From positions 1 through 38,102 of the forward strand of contig NZ_JAQTMS010000049.1 in assembly GCF_028714215.1 (NCBI RefSeq): DNA of 38,102 nucleotides, given 5' to 3'. Below are positions 1 to 6,762 of this stretch, piece by piece. The translations under genes and the position numbers were made by a program. Every line of letters begins with the position of its first letter. Positions within the stretch are counted from its first letter, which is position 1. This stretch comes from Rhodoferax sp. GTDB taxonomy: Bacteria > Pseudomonadota > Gammaproteobacteria > Burkholderiales > Burkholderiaceae_C. Under the pieces are notes generated by a model. The model ran no database searches. It saw only the letters and a program-made list of their open reading frames with translations, and was not told where the DNA came from.

Positions 1-295
1 TCCAAACCGGCTCGATTACCAACCAAAGACCGGGCTATGCCTGCAAAACGTCCACTTGAGCCCTACCCAGCACCAAAATCAACGCAAATCTGGTCATACA
101 GTGGAGCTGCATGAAATATGCGGGCTAAAGGCCAGACTCGCGATGGAGTTTCGGCTTGATCGCGAGGCCTACACTGAGGCAAAGACACCTTTCATCAATT
201 TCGTACTCGGAAAACATCCTGTTCGCGAGCTTTCAAGGTGACTCAATCGTTGACTTACAGCCGTCACGCCAAAGACAAAATTGGCGACCCCGCCA
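1..295. other. Leader stretch without a recognised gene
   Basis: An open frame on the plus strand runs from the window edge (position 2) to a stop at 239-241, about 79 codons with a possible TTG start at 56. I recognise no domain in its translation. It has no upstream context here, so it could be the end of a truncated gene or chance. Nothing else in this stretch looks coding. It leads directly into the first copy of a long hairpin-forming repeat. Confidence 0.4.
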
Positions 296-512
296 TCAAT
301 GACCTCAACCCAGCGGTTTGGGGCATCGAGGGAGGAACCAAGACCTTCCCGAAGGTGGGTGGTGTGGCTTGCGAGCGCAGGCCCCATTCGCGATGGCACA
401 GCGTGCGCAGGCCAACCGTGTAGTTGATGCAGTAGCGCTGGCTGGCCAGTGCCGCCCGCCGCGAGCGTGGGCCGGAGTCCGCAAGCCACGCCGCCCGCCT
501 GGCACGAGGCGT
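296..512. repeat. Hairpin-forming direct repeat, copy A
   Basis: This segment is repeated in the same orientation at 1525-1740. The core 352-512 aligns without gaps to 1580-1740, with about 145 of 161 bases identical by eye. It contains a long imperfect inverted repeat: the left arm at 358-399 pairs with the right arm at 449-495 (GTGGCTTGCG at 366-375 against CGCAAGCCAC at 480-489), leaving a loop of about 49 nt. Almost all differences between the copies fall in the loop, while the arms are nearly identical. It has no transposase, so it could be a non-autonomous mobile repeat or a structured-RNA/terminator element; which one is not decidable here. Confidence 0.85.
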
Positions 513-526
513 CCGCGCGCCACCAT

Positions 527-556
527 TTCACCAGTGGCAAAGTCGAGGCTTCCGGT
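527..556 (-). pseudogene. Ten-codon remnant of an ABC ATPase gene
   Basis: Read on the minus strand, these 30 bases encode TGSLDFATGE, identical to residues 171-180 of the intact ABC ATPase at 1765-2451 (its codons occupy 1912-1941). The two DNA copies differ at three bases, all synonymous third positions. This is the D-loop region just after Walker B. The similarity ends abruptly at 556, and on the other side fades within two codons before repeat copy A. Three silent changes suggest descent from a gene that was functional while it diverged, so this looks like the stump of a paralogue or of a related transporter gene. Confidence 0.6.
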
Positions 557-656
557 CGTTACGCATTGGCGCAGTCAGGGACAGTGGCTGGTGGACTGCC
601 AGCCTTCGCTGCCATAATGACGCACGCCGCGACGGTGCTCACCTGAAGGTCAAGTT

Positions 657-911
657 ATGAATACCGTGATGTTTGAATTCCCTATCGAAGCGCTGGCTTC
701 GCCCGGCTCATCACCCGCATCTCTGGCAAGTGAGGCCAAATTCATGCTGGCGCTCAAGTTGTTCGAGGTCGGTCGCTTGAGTTCCGGCAAGGCCGGGAAA
801 CTTTGCGACATGGGGCGAGTGGAATTTTTGTTCGCTGCCGGGCGCGCCGGGGCATCCGTGGTTGCCCTGGATGACGATGAGTTGAGCGCTGAGTTTGCAC
901 CGAATGATTGA
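657..911 (+). CDS. UPF0175-family antitoxin
   Basis: This 84-residue protein matches the small UPF0175 family, which is usually found directly upstream of a DUF3368/PIN-like gene and is taken to be the antitoxin of that pair. Visible hallmarks are the helical block LALKLFEVGRLSSGKAGKLC (residues 31-50), a helix-turn-helix-like region, followed by MGRVEFLFAAGRAG and an acidic C-terminal tail (LDDDELSAEF). The ATG at 657 is preceded by AAGGTC. The stop overlaps the start of the next gene by 8 bases, suggesting translational coupling. Autoregulation of the promoter is typical for such modules but is inferred here. The pair lies between two copies of a long hairpin repeat, which suggests acquisition as a unit. 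Confidence 0.8.
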   Translation: MNTVMFEFPIEALASPGSSPASLASEAKFMLALKLFEVGRLSSGKAGKLCDMGRVEFLFAAGRAGASVVALDDDELSAEFAPND

Positions 912-1392
912 CAGTGCCGTCATCAACGCGGGGCCATTAGTGGCGTTGGCACTGCTCGACCAACTTGACCTGCTGCCCGCTTTGTTTGCCCAATGCTGGG
1001 TACCACAGACAGTTTACGACGAGGTGGCCGTAGCCGGTATCGGTAAACCTGGTTCGAAATCGCTGCAAAGCCCGGATTGGCAAGCACGTGTGCGGATGAG
1101 TCCAACCCCTGATCCGTTATTGGTGATGGAGTTGGATGCTGGTGAAGCTGATGTCATCAGCCTCGCCCGCCAACTTTCGCCCTGCATGGCCATCATCGAC
1201 GAACGCCGTGGTCGGCGTATTGCGCAGCAGGTTTATGGCCTGAACGTCAAGGGGACCGCCGGAATTTTGGTTGAAGCGAAACGCCGGGGGTTGATTTCAA
1301 GTGTGCGACCGCAGTTGCTGGAATTGCGCACGGCTGGTTACTTCATTGCCGATGGCGTGATCTTGGCGGCCTGCAAGGCAGCGAAAGAGTAA
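904..1392 (+). CDS. DUF3368 (PIN-like) toxin candidate
   Basis: This 162-residue protein has the DUF3368 layout, a PIN-related family paired with UPF0175 antitoxins and presumed to be a VapC-like RNase. It shows the N-terminal strand VINAGPLVAL, the VPQTVYDEV segment (Glu40), ELDAGEADVISLA (Glu81), the AIIDERRGRRIA block (Asp99) and GTAGILVEAKRRGLI. The first position, where classical PIN domains carry an Asp, is Asn8 here. I recall Asn at this place in other DUF3368 members, so it need not mean loss of activity. I chose ATG 904 over the in-frame TTG at 895 because it is the better codon and overlaps the antitoxin stop by only 8 bases. Toxicity is inferred from family and context. Confidence 0.78.
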   Translation: MIDSAVINAGPLVALALLDQLDLLPALFAQCWVPQTVYDEVAVAGIGKPGSKSLQSPDWQARVRMSPTPDPLLVMELDAGEADVISLARQLSPCMAIIDERRGRRIAQQVYGLNVKGTAGILVEAKRRGLISSVRPQLLELRTAGYFIADGVILAACKAAKE

Positions 1393-1524
1393 GGTCGCTA
1401 CCGAGTTTGCGTATCGAATCCAAGAACATCCAGACTTGAAGATATTTGACTGATTACCAGGATATTCCGGAGTCAGACTCCCGATATTCATGTTTTTTCG
1501 TTGTGCTTCCCGGCCCCACCGGTT

Positions 1525-1740
1525 TCAATGACTTGAACCTGGCGATTTGGAACACCGAGGCGAGACCCACTCCTTCACAAAGGTGGGTGGTGCGGCTTGC
1601 GAGCGCAGGCCCCATTCGCGATGGCACGGCGTACGCGAGTCAACCTTCTTGTTAATGAAGTAACGCCGGCTTACCAGTGCCGCTCGCCGCGAGCGTGGGC
1701 CGGAGTCCGCAAGCCACGCCGCCCGCCTGGCACGAGGCGT
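1525..1740. repeat. Hairpin-forming direct repeat, copy B
   Basis: This is the second copy of the repeat at 296-512, in the same orientation, starting about 1.23 kb later. The arms at about 1586-1627 and 1677-1723 can form the same long hairpin. It lies 24 bases beyond the stop codon of the minus-strand ABC ATPase, so on that strand it could also act as a 3'-end structure or terminator. The remaining part of the toxin-to-ATPase gap (1393-1524) shows no gene or clear signal. Confidence 0.85.
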
Positions 1741-1764
1741 AGGCGCACCACCGACCCAAAGGAT

Positions 1765-2451
1765 TTAGGCAGCCGGCGCGGCAACCAGCACCCGCCCCGC
1801 CTCAATCGTGATGCGCCGATCGCAGCGCGTGGCGATGGCGTTGTCGTGCGTCACCAGGACCAGGGTGGTGCCCTGCTCGCGGTTCAGCTCGAACATCAGT
1901 TCCATCACTTTTTCACCGGTGGCAAAGTCCAGGCTGCCGGTGGGCTCATCGGCCAGCAGCACGGCCGGCTTGACGACGAAAGCGCGCGCCAGCGCCACGC
2001 GCTGCTGTTCACCGCCACTGAGCACTTTGGGGTAGTGACCCAGACGCTCCGACAAGCCAACCCGCGCCAGCATCTCGGTGGCGGCTTGGCGGGCATCGCG
2101 CCGGCCCGCCAGTTCCAGCGGCAACATGACGTTTTCCAGGGCCGTGAGATTGCCCAGCAGTTGAAAGCTCTGGAACACAAAGCCGATTTTTTCCGCGCGC
2201 AGCGCGGCGCGCTGGTCCTCGTTCAAGGCAAACAAGTCCTGCCCGGTCAACTGCACGGTGCCGCTGCTGGGTGTATCGAGCCCGGCGATGATGGACAGCA
2301 AGGTGCTCTTGCCGGAGCCGGAAGCGCCGACAATGGCCACCGTTTCGCGCGCCTTCAGCACAAAATCGATATCGCGCAAAATGTCGAGCGTACCGGTGGA
2401 ATCGGTGACCGACTTGAAAACATGCAGAACAGAAATAATTGAATCAGACAT
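1765..2451 (-). CDS. ybbA: ABC transporter ATP-binding protein, YbbA/LolD-like
   Basis: This 228-residue ATPase belongs to the MacB/LolD/YbbA group, which powers FtsX-like permeases for lipoprotein or small-molecule export at the inner membrane. All nucleotide-binding motifs are intact: Walker A GASGSGKST (42-50), Q-loop Gln94, signature LSGGEQ (144-149), Walker B VLLADEP (164-170) with catalytic Glu169, and switch His202. The ATG at 2449-2451 (MSDSII) was chosen because the longer frame upstream runs antisense through tesA. The divergent arrangement with tesA matches E. coli ybbA/tesA. In E. coli the permease ybbP follows ybbA, but no permease is visible downstream here; the gene ends at the hairpin repeat and TA module instead. 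The ATPase may therefore be an orphan, or may serve a permease encoded elsewhere. Confidence 0.88.
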   Translation of the reverse strand: MSDSIISVLHVFKSVTDSTGTLDILRDIDFVLKARETVAIVGASGSGKSTLLSIIAGLDTPSSGTVQLTGQDLFALNEDQRAALRAEKIGFVFQSFQLLGNLTALENVMLPLELAGRRDARQAATEMLARVGLSERLGHYPKVLSGGEQQRVALARAFVVKPAVLLADEPTGSLDFATGEKVMELMFELNREQGTTLVLVTHDNAIATRCDRRITIEAGRVLVAAPAA

Positions 2452-3121
2452 GGGGCATTCTTTGTATCGACGACACTTTATCGCGACCGGTTTACTGTCC
2501 GCCGTGACGGGCTTAGCGCAGGCCAGCACGCTCGACTCTAACAAAGCCAAGGTGAACACCCCAGCCAGAACCATTCTGGTGCTGGGCGACTCGCTCAGTG
2601 CCGAGTATGGCCTGAAACGCGGCAGCGGTTGGGTCGCCTTGCTGGAGCAGCGTCTGCAGGCCGAAAAAATCCAGGCCAGCGTGGTCAACGCCAGCATCAG
2701 CGGCCATACCACCGCCGGTGGGCGTTCGCGCCTGGGCGCCTTGCTGGCGCAACACCGGCCCAGCCATTTGATCATTGAACTGGGCGGCAACGATGCCTTG
2801 CGCGGCCTGCCACTGGAACTCTCGCAAGACAACCTGACCCAGATGACGCAGGCGGCGCAAAAAACCGGCGCCAAGGTGCTGCTGATCGGCATGCAGGTGC
2901 CACCCAACTACGGCAAGGATTACGGCACGCGCTTTGCCGCCATGTTTTCCGCCGTGGCCAAGGCCAACAAGGCGGCCCTGGTGCCGTTCTTGCTCAAGGG
3001 CGTAGCGGACGGACCCGACAGCACCGCTTTATTTCAGGCGGACCGGATTCACCCCACCGAAGCGGCCCATCCGGTGATGCTGGGCAACGTCTGGCCCGAA
3101 CTGAAGAAGCTGCTGAAATGA
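2450..3121 (+). CDS. tesA: SGNH/GDSL arylesterase (TesA-like)
   Basis: This is a 223-residue SGNH hydrolase related to E. coli thioesterase I/protease I/lysophospholipase L1, an exported esterase acting on acyl esters and thioesters. Motifs present are GDSLS (nucleophile Ser48), the oxyanion glycine and Asn in GGND (112-115), and DRIHP with catalytic Asp198 and His201. Residues 1-25 look like a signal peptide (YRRHFIATGLLSAVTGLAQA); the twin arginine followed by a hydrophobic stretch is Tat-like but not a perfect Tat motif. The ATG at 2450 shares a CATG tetranucleotide with the divergent ABC ATPase start; a TTG at 2462 is the next option. The stop overlaps the selU start (ATGA), so the two genes are probably translationally coupled. 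Confidence 0.87.
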   Translation: MGHSLYRRHFIATGLLSAVTGLAQASTLDSNKAKVNTPARTILVLGDSLSAEYGLKRGSGWVALLEQRLQAEKIQASVVNASISGHTTAGGRSRLGALLAQHRPSHLIIELGGNDALRGLPLELSQDNLTQMTQAAQKTGAKVLLIGMQVPPNYGKDYGTRFAAMFSAVAKANKAALVPFLLKGVADGPDSTALFQADRIHPTEAAHPVMLGNVWPELKKLLK

Positions 3122-4179
3122 GTCTAAGCACCCTGAGCGCCGCCGAGGTCATTGCTCGTCTGGCCGAGTTCGACAGCGTCATCGACGCCCGCAGCGAAGG
3201 CGAATTCGCGGAAGATCACCTGCCCGGTGCCGTCAACTGGCCGACGCTCAACAACGAAGAACGCCGCGACATCGGCACGCTGTACAAGCAGGTCAACGCG
3301 TTCGAGGCCAAAAAGCGCGGCGCCGCCATTGCCGCCCGCAATATCGCCGCGCACATCGAGCGTGAAGTGATAGACAAGCCGAAGGACTGGAAGCCGCTCA
3401 CCTACTGCTGGCGCGGCGGCCAGCGCAGCGGGGCGCTGTCGCTGATCCTGTCCCAGATCGGATTTCGCGTGACCCTGGTCGAAGGCGGCTACAAGGCATT
3501 TAGGGCCGCCGTGGTGCAAGACATCCCGCGCCTGGTCAGCGGCCTGGACTGGCGTGTGGTCTGCGGCACCACGGGTTCCGGCAAGACCCGCTTGCTGCAA
3601 GCCCTGGCGGCTCAGGGGGCGCAGGTGATCGATCTGGAAGCCCTGGCGAATCACCGCAGTTCGGTGCTGGGGGCCGTTCCGGGTTTGCCACAACCGACGC
3701 AAAAACGCTTCGACACCCTGGTGTGGCAAACGCTGCGTCAGTTTGACCGCACGCGTCCGGTGTTCATCGAGAGTGAAAGCAGAAAAGTGGGCAACCTGGC
3801 GCTGCCGCTGGCGCTGGTCGAGGCGATGCGCGCCAGTGCGTGCCTGAACCTGGTACTGCCGGATGCCCAACGGGTGGCGCTGCTGCTGGAAGACTACGAT
3901 TATTTTGTCCGCGACAGAGAGTTGTTCTGCGAACGCCTGCAGGTCTTGGCCGAGTTTCTGGGCAAGGCCGTTGTCGATGCCTGGACTGATTCGGTGCGCG
4001 CCGGCCATATTGAGCCGGTGGTGCAGGCGCTGCTGACGCAGCATTATGATCCGGCCTACCGGAAGTCCATGCAGCGCAACTTCCGGCACTTTGAAGACGC
4101 AAAAATGATAGCACCGGAAGACCGTTCCATCGACGCCATGGCGCTATTGGCCCAACAATTAATCAAGGAGACAGAATGA
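3118..4179 (+). CDS. selU: tRNA 2-selenouridine synthase
   Basis: This 353-residue protein matches SelU/MnmH (E. coli YbbB), which converts 2-thiouridine at the wobble position of certain tRNAs to 2-selenouridine through a geranylated intermediate, with selenophosphate as selenium donor. The N-terminal rhodanese domain carries the active-site Cys97 in TYCWRGGQRSG. The second domain has a P-loop, GTTGSGKT at 150-157. The length is close to the E. coli protein (about 364). It overlaps tesA by 4 bases and the following gene by 4 bases. No selD (selenophosphate synthetase) or selenocysteine genes are in the window, so the selenium donor must be encoded elsewhere. The E. coli orthologue also lies near tesA/ybbA, so the neighbourhood is conserved. 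Confidence 0.92.
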   Translation: MSLSTLSAAEVIARLAEFDSVIDARSEGEFAEDHLPGAVNWPTLNNEERRDIGTLYKQVNAFEAKKRGAAIAARNIAAHIEREVIDKPKDWKPLTYCWRGGQRSGALSLILSQIGFRVTLVEGGYKAFRAAVVQDIPRLVSGLDWRVVCGTTGSGKTRLLQALAAQGAQVIDLEALANHRSSVLGAVPGLPQPTQKRFDTLVWQTLRQFDRTRPVFIESESRKVGNLALPLALVEAMRASACLNLVLPDAQRVALLLEDYDYFVRDRELFCERLQVLAEFLGKAVVDAWTDSVRAGHIEPVVQALLTQHYDPAYRKSMQRNFRHFEDAKMIAPEDRSIDAMALLAQQLIKETE

Positions 4180-5273
4180 AGAAAGCAGTCTTGGCCGTGG
4201 CGGCAATGGTGCTGGCGCTGGCCGCCTACCTGAGCTTGTGGCCGGTGCCGATAGAACCCGTCAGTTGGAACGCGCCGACCGCGCCCGGCTATGCCGGACC
4301 GCATACGGTCAACAAGCTGCTGAGCGGCCTGAAGCTGATTTCGCTGGGCGCGGAAGAAGGCCCGGAACACATTGTGCTGGCCAAGGATGGCAAGCTCTAC
4401 GCCGCGGTGGCCAGCGGCAATATCTTGCGCATGAACCCGGACGGCAGCGCACAAGAGGTGTTTGTCAATACCGGCGGCCGGGTGCTGGGCTTCGACTTCG
4501 ACGCGGCCGGCAATCTGGTGGCCGCCGACGCGATCAAAGGTTTGCTGTCCATCAGCCCGGACAAGAAAATCACGGTGCTGACCGACAAGGTCGGCGGCGA
4601 GCCGATTCTTTACGCTGACGCGGTGATCATTGCCGGCAACGGCAAGATGTACGTGAGCGATGCCTCGGCCCGTTTCGCCCCGGCCAAATGGGGTGGCACG
4701 TTCGAGGCCAGCGTGCTCGATATCCTGGAGCAGTCGGCGACCGGCCGGATTCTGGAATACGACCCCGCGACCCGCGCCACCCGCGTCGTCGCCAAAGGAT
4801 TCAGCTTTGCCAACGGCGTGGCGCTGAGCCAGGATGAGCAGACCTTGTTCGTCAATGAAACCGGCAAATACCGGGTCTGGAAGATTGCCACCCAGGCCAG
4901 CAACCTGGACGTAACGCAGCCCAGCAAGCAAGCCAGTATTCTGTTCGACAATCTGCCGGGTTATCCCGACAACCTGATGCGCGGCCTGGACGGCAAGATC
5001 TGGCTCGGCTTTGCCAAACCGCGCAACCCGACCATCGACAAGCTGGCCAGCCTACCCTTTCTGCGCAAGCTGACGCTGCGGCTGCCGCGCGCCATGTGGC
5101 CAATCCCGAAGGCCTATGGCCACGTGATGGCGTTCAAGGAAGACGGTAAAGTGCTGGCGGATCTGCAGGACCCCAGCGGGGCCTACCCGGAGACCACTGC
5201 CGTCACCGAAACCAAGGACCGGCTCTACATCCAGAGCCTGCACGCCAAGGGTTTAGGCTGGATGCCCAGGTAG
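4176..5273 (+). CDS. SMP-30/strictosidine-synthase-like beta-propeller protein
   Basis: This 365-residue protein begins with a hydrophobic segment (about residues 4-20) that should act as a signal anchor or uncleaved signal, so the rest is probably periplasmic. The body has repeated beta-propeller blades, including GKLYAAVASGNILRMNPDG, LGFDFDAAGNLVAADAIKGL, GRILEYDPATRATRVVAKGF and SFANGVALSQDEQTLFVNET. These resemble the strictosidine synthase-like/SMP-30 lactonase superfamily. The family contains lactonases and other hydrolases, and the substrate cannot be read from the sequence. The start overlaps the selU stop (ATGA), making it the third member of a coupled operon with tesA and selU. Together with TesA it suggests an envelope ester/lactone-hydrolysing function, which is only inference. 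Confidence 0.8.
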   Translation: MKKAVLAVAAMVLALAAYLSLWPVPIEPVSWNAPTAPGYAGPHTVNKLLSGLKLISLGAEEGPEHIVLAKDGKLYAAVASGNILRMNPDGSAQEVFVNTGGRVLGFDFDAAGNLVAADAIKGLLSISPDKKITVLTDKVGGEPILYADAVIIAGNGKMYVSDASARFAPAKWGGTFEASVLDILEQSATGRILEYDPATRATRVVAKGFSFANGVALSQDEQTLFVNETGKYRVWKIATQASNLDVTQPSKQASILFDNLPGYPDNLMRGLDGKIWLGFAKPRNPTIDKLASLPFLRKLTLRLPRAMWPIPKAYGHVMAFKEDGKVLADLQDPSGAYPETTAVTETKDRLYIQSLHAKGLGWMPR

Positions 5274-5279
5274 TCAGAC

Positions 5280-5462
5280 TCAGGCTTGCTCGGGAGCGCC
5301 GGAGTTGGGCGCTGCCGGGTTCGCGCCGTCGTCCTGCGGGGCGCCATCCTCGGCAGCTTCACCGACCTTGCGCTCGGCCTTGTGCTTGAGTTTTTCCTCT
5401 TTTTTCTTTTTCTTCGCCAGTTCTTTCTGACGCTTCTCGTATCCGTAATTGGGTGTAGCCAA
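5280..5462 (-). CDS. Small lysine-rich conserved protein
   Basis: This is a 60-residue protein with a very basic N-terminal half (GYEKRQKELAKKKKKEEKLK) and an acidic, Ala/Pro-rich tail. The opening MATPNYGYEKRQ is one I associate with a small hypothetical protein conserved in Burkholderiales; no function is known to me. The only possible start in the frame is TTG at 5460-5462, because a stop lies four codons upstream and no ATG or GTG intervenes. A weak GAAAG lies ahead of it. The charged, probably helical N-terminus would suit nucleic-acid or ribosome binding, but that is a guess. It is convergent with the SMP-30-like gene, six bases away. Confidence 0.65.
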   Translation of the reverse strand: MATPNYGYEKRQKELAKKKKKEEKLKHKAERKVGEAAEDGAPQDDGANPAAPNSGAPEQA

Positions 5463-5511
5463 GGTATGCTTTCAAGTTATTGGGGACACTTTACCATTTC
5501 ACGACCGGTAC

Positions 5512-5523
5512 CCGGCTAGCCGG
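5512..5523. other. Perfect 12-bp palindrome
   Basis: CCGGCTAGCCGG lies 16 bases beyond the stop codon of the minus-strand lyase gene and next to an ACCGGT palindrome at 5504-5509. It has no T-run on either side, so it is not a typical intrinsic terminator. It could be a protein-binding site or chance in GC-rich DNA. Confidence 0.3.
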
Positions 5524-5539
5524 ACGCGATTTTGCTGTT

Positions 5540-6748
5540 TCACGCCAGGGCGGTTTGCAGCGCCTGCTGCAGATCGGCCTGCAAATCGGCGACCGCTTCC
5601 AAGCCGATTGAGAAGCGCACCAGAATGCCTTGCTTCAAATGTGCCGGCCAGTTGCTGCGCATGGAAGCCAGCTCGTAAGGCACCACCAGGCTCATCGGTC
5701 CGCCCCAGCTGTAGCCGATGCCAAAAAGCTGGAGTGCATCGCAAAACGCATCGATCTGGCGCTGAGCATAATGCGGCTGAAAAATCACGCTGAACAAGCC
5801 GGCCGCGCCACCGAAATCCGGCTTGCACAAGGCACGCCAGTGTTGGTGACCGGGCGAATCCGGCAGCGCCGGGTGCAGCACCTGGGCAAATTCGGCGCGG
5901 CTCTGGCACCAGTGGGCCAGTTGGCGCGTTGCCTGGTCGTGCGTGCGGTAGCGCAAGGCCATGCTGGGCAGCGCGCGCAGCACCGCTTCGGCGTCATTGG
6001 CGCCAACGCCGGAGCCCAAGCGCATGTGGGTCAGCTTGAGCTTCATGTGCAGGGCCGGGTCACGCGTGATGACGCTGCCCATCAAGACGTCGCCGCCGCC
6101 GCTGGGGTATTTGGTCAGCGCATGCACCGAAATGTCGACCCCCAGGGCCGGACTGGAACCCGGCAGCAGGTCGAACGGCGCAAAAGCCAGGCCGGCGCCC
6201 CAGGTGTTGTCCAGGGCGCAGACAACGTCGCGCGCCTTGCAGACGCGCACCAGTTCGCACAGGTCGGGAAACTCCAGCGTCACCGAGCCGGCGGCTTCCA
6301 GCCAGACCAGGCGCGTTTGCGCGCAGATCTTGGCGGCCAGATCCCGCGGATCCAGGGGATCGTAAAAACGGTGGCTGATGCCCCAGGCTTTCAGTTCACC
6401 GGCCGCCAACACCTTGTTGGGGCCATAGGCGTTGTCCGGAATCAGCACTTCGTCGCCGCTGCTCAGCAGCGACAAGGCGACGTTGGCGATGGCCGCCAAG
6501 CCGCTGGGCAGCAGCAGGCATTGCAGGCCCCCTTCGAGCGTGCACAGACGCTCCTCCAGCATGTAAGTGGTGGGCGTGCCGTGCAGGCCATAGGTGTAGG
6601 CGGTCTTGTCTTTCCACTCGAAGTTGCGCATGGCGGCAACATTGGGGAACAGCACCGTGGAGGCCTTGAAGACGCCCGGCTGCGGCGCGGCAAAGCCCTC
6701 CGGCGGGACATAAGGGTGATGGATCAGGGCGGTCGAGATGTCGGTCAT
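5540..6748 (-). CDS. metC: Cystathionine beta-lyase-like PLP enzyme
   Basis: This is a 402-residue member of the Cys/Met metabolism PLP-dependent family. MetC cleaves cystathionine to homocysteine, pyruvate and ammonia in methionine synthesis. The PLP-binding lysine is Lys213 in SVHALTKYPSGGGDVLMG, with Asp180 in CALDNTWGAG for the pyridine nitrogen. YTYGLHGTPTTYMLEERL (52-69) and LLLPSGLAAIANVALSLL carry the phosphate-cofactor loop. I chose ATG 6748 (MTDISTALIH); the longer frame runs antisense-like through the neighbouring phosphoribosyltransferase and lacks homology. Family members with gamma-synthase or gamma-lyase activity look similar, so the exact reaction is a likely call, not a certain one. 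It lies 14 bases downstream of the phosphoribosyltransferase gene, probably in one transcript. Confidence 0.82.
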   Translation of the reverse strand: MTDISTALIHHPYVPPEGFAAPQPGVFKASTVLFPNVAAMRNFEWKDKTAYTYGLHGTPTTYMLEERLCTLEGGLQCLLLPSGLAAIANVALSLLSSGDEVLIPDNAYGPNKVLAAGELKAWGISHRFYDPLDPRDLAAKICAQTRLVWLEAAGSVTLEFPDLCELVRVCKARDVVCALDNTWGAGLAFAPFDLLPGSSPALGVDISVHALTKYPSGGGDVLMGSVITRDPALHMKLKLTHMRLGSGVGANDAEAVLRALPSMALRYRTHDQATRQLAHWCQSRAEFAQVLHPALPDSPGHQHWRALCKPDFGGAAGLFSVIFQPHYAQRQIDAFCDALQLFGIGYSWGGPMSLVVPYELASMRSNWPAHLKQGILVRFSIGLEAVADLQADLQQALQTALA

Positions 6749-6762
6749 GGTCGGCTGCGCGT

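Noticed and set aside
169..540. A 123-codon minus-strand frame across repeat A
   Set aside because: It reads mainly through the inverted-repeat arms, is not kept in repeat B, and has no recognisable domain; the repeat explains the open frame.
296..1740. Integron attC sites flanking a TA cassette
   Set aside because: The hairpins are long enough to suggest attC, but I find no paired RYYYAAC/GTTRRRY core sites at the ends and no integrase; the flanking repeat also extends beyond the hairpin.
1597..2442. A 281-codon plus-strand frame over repeat B and the ABC ATPase
   Set aside because: Most of it is antisense to the intact ATPase gene and its start lies within the hairpin repeat; no family resemblance.
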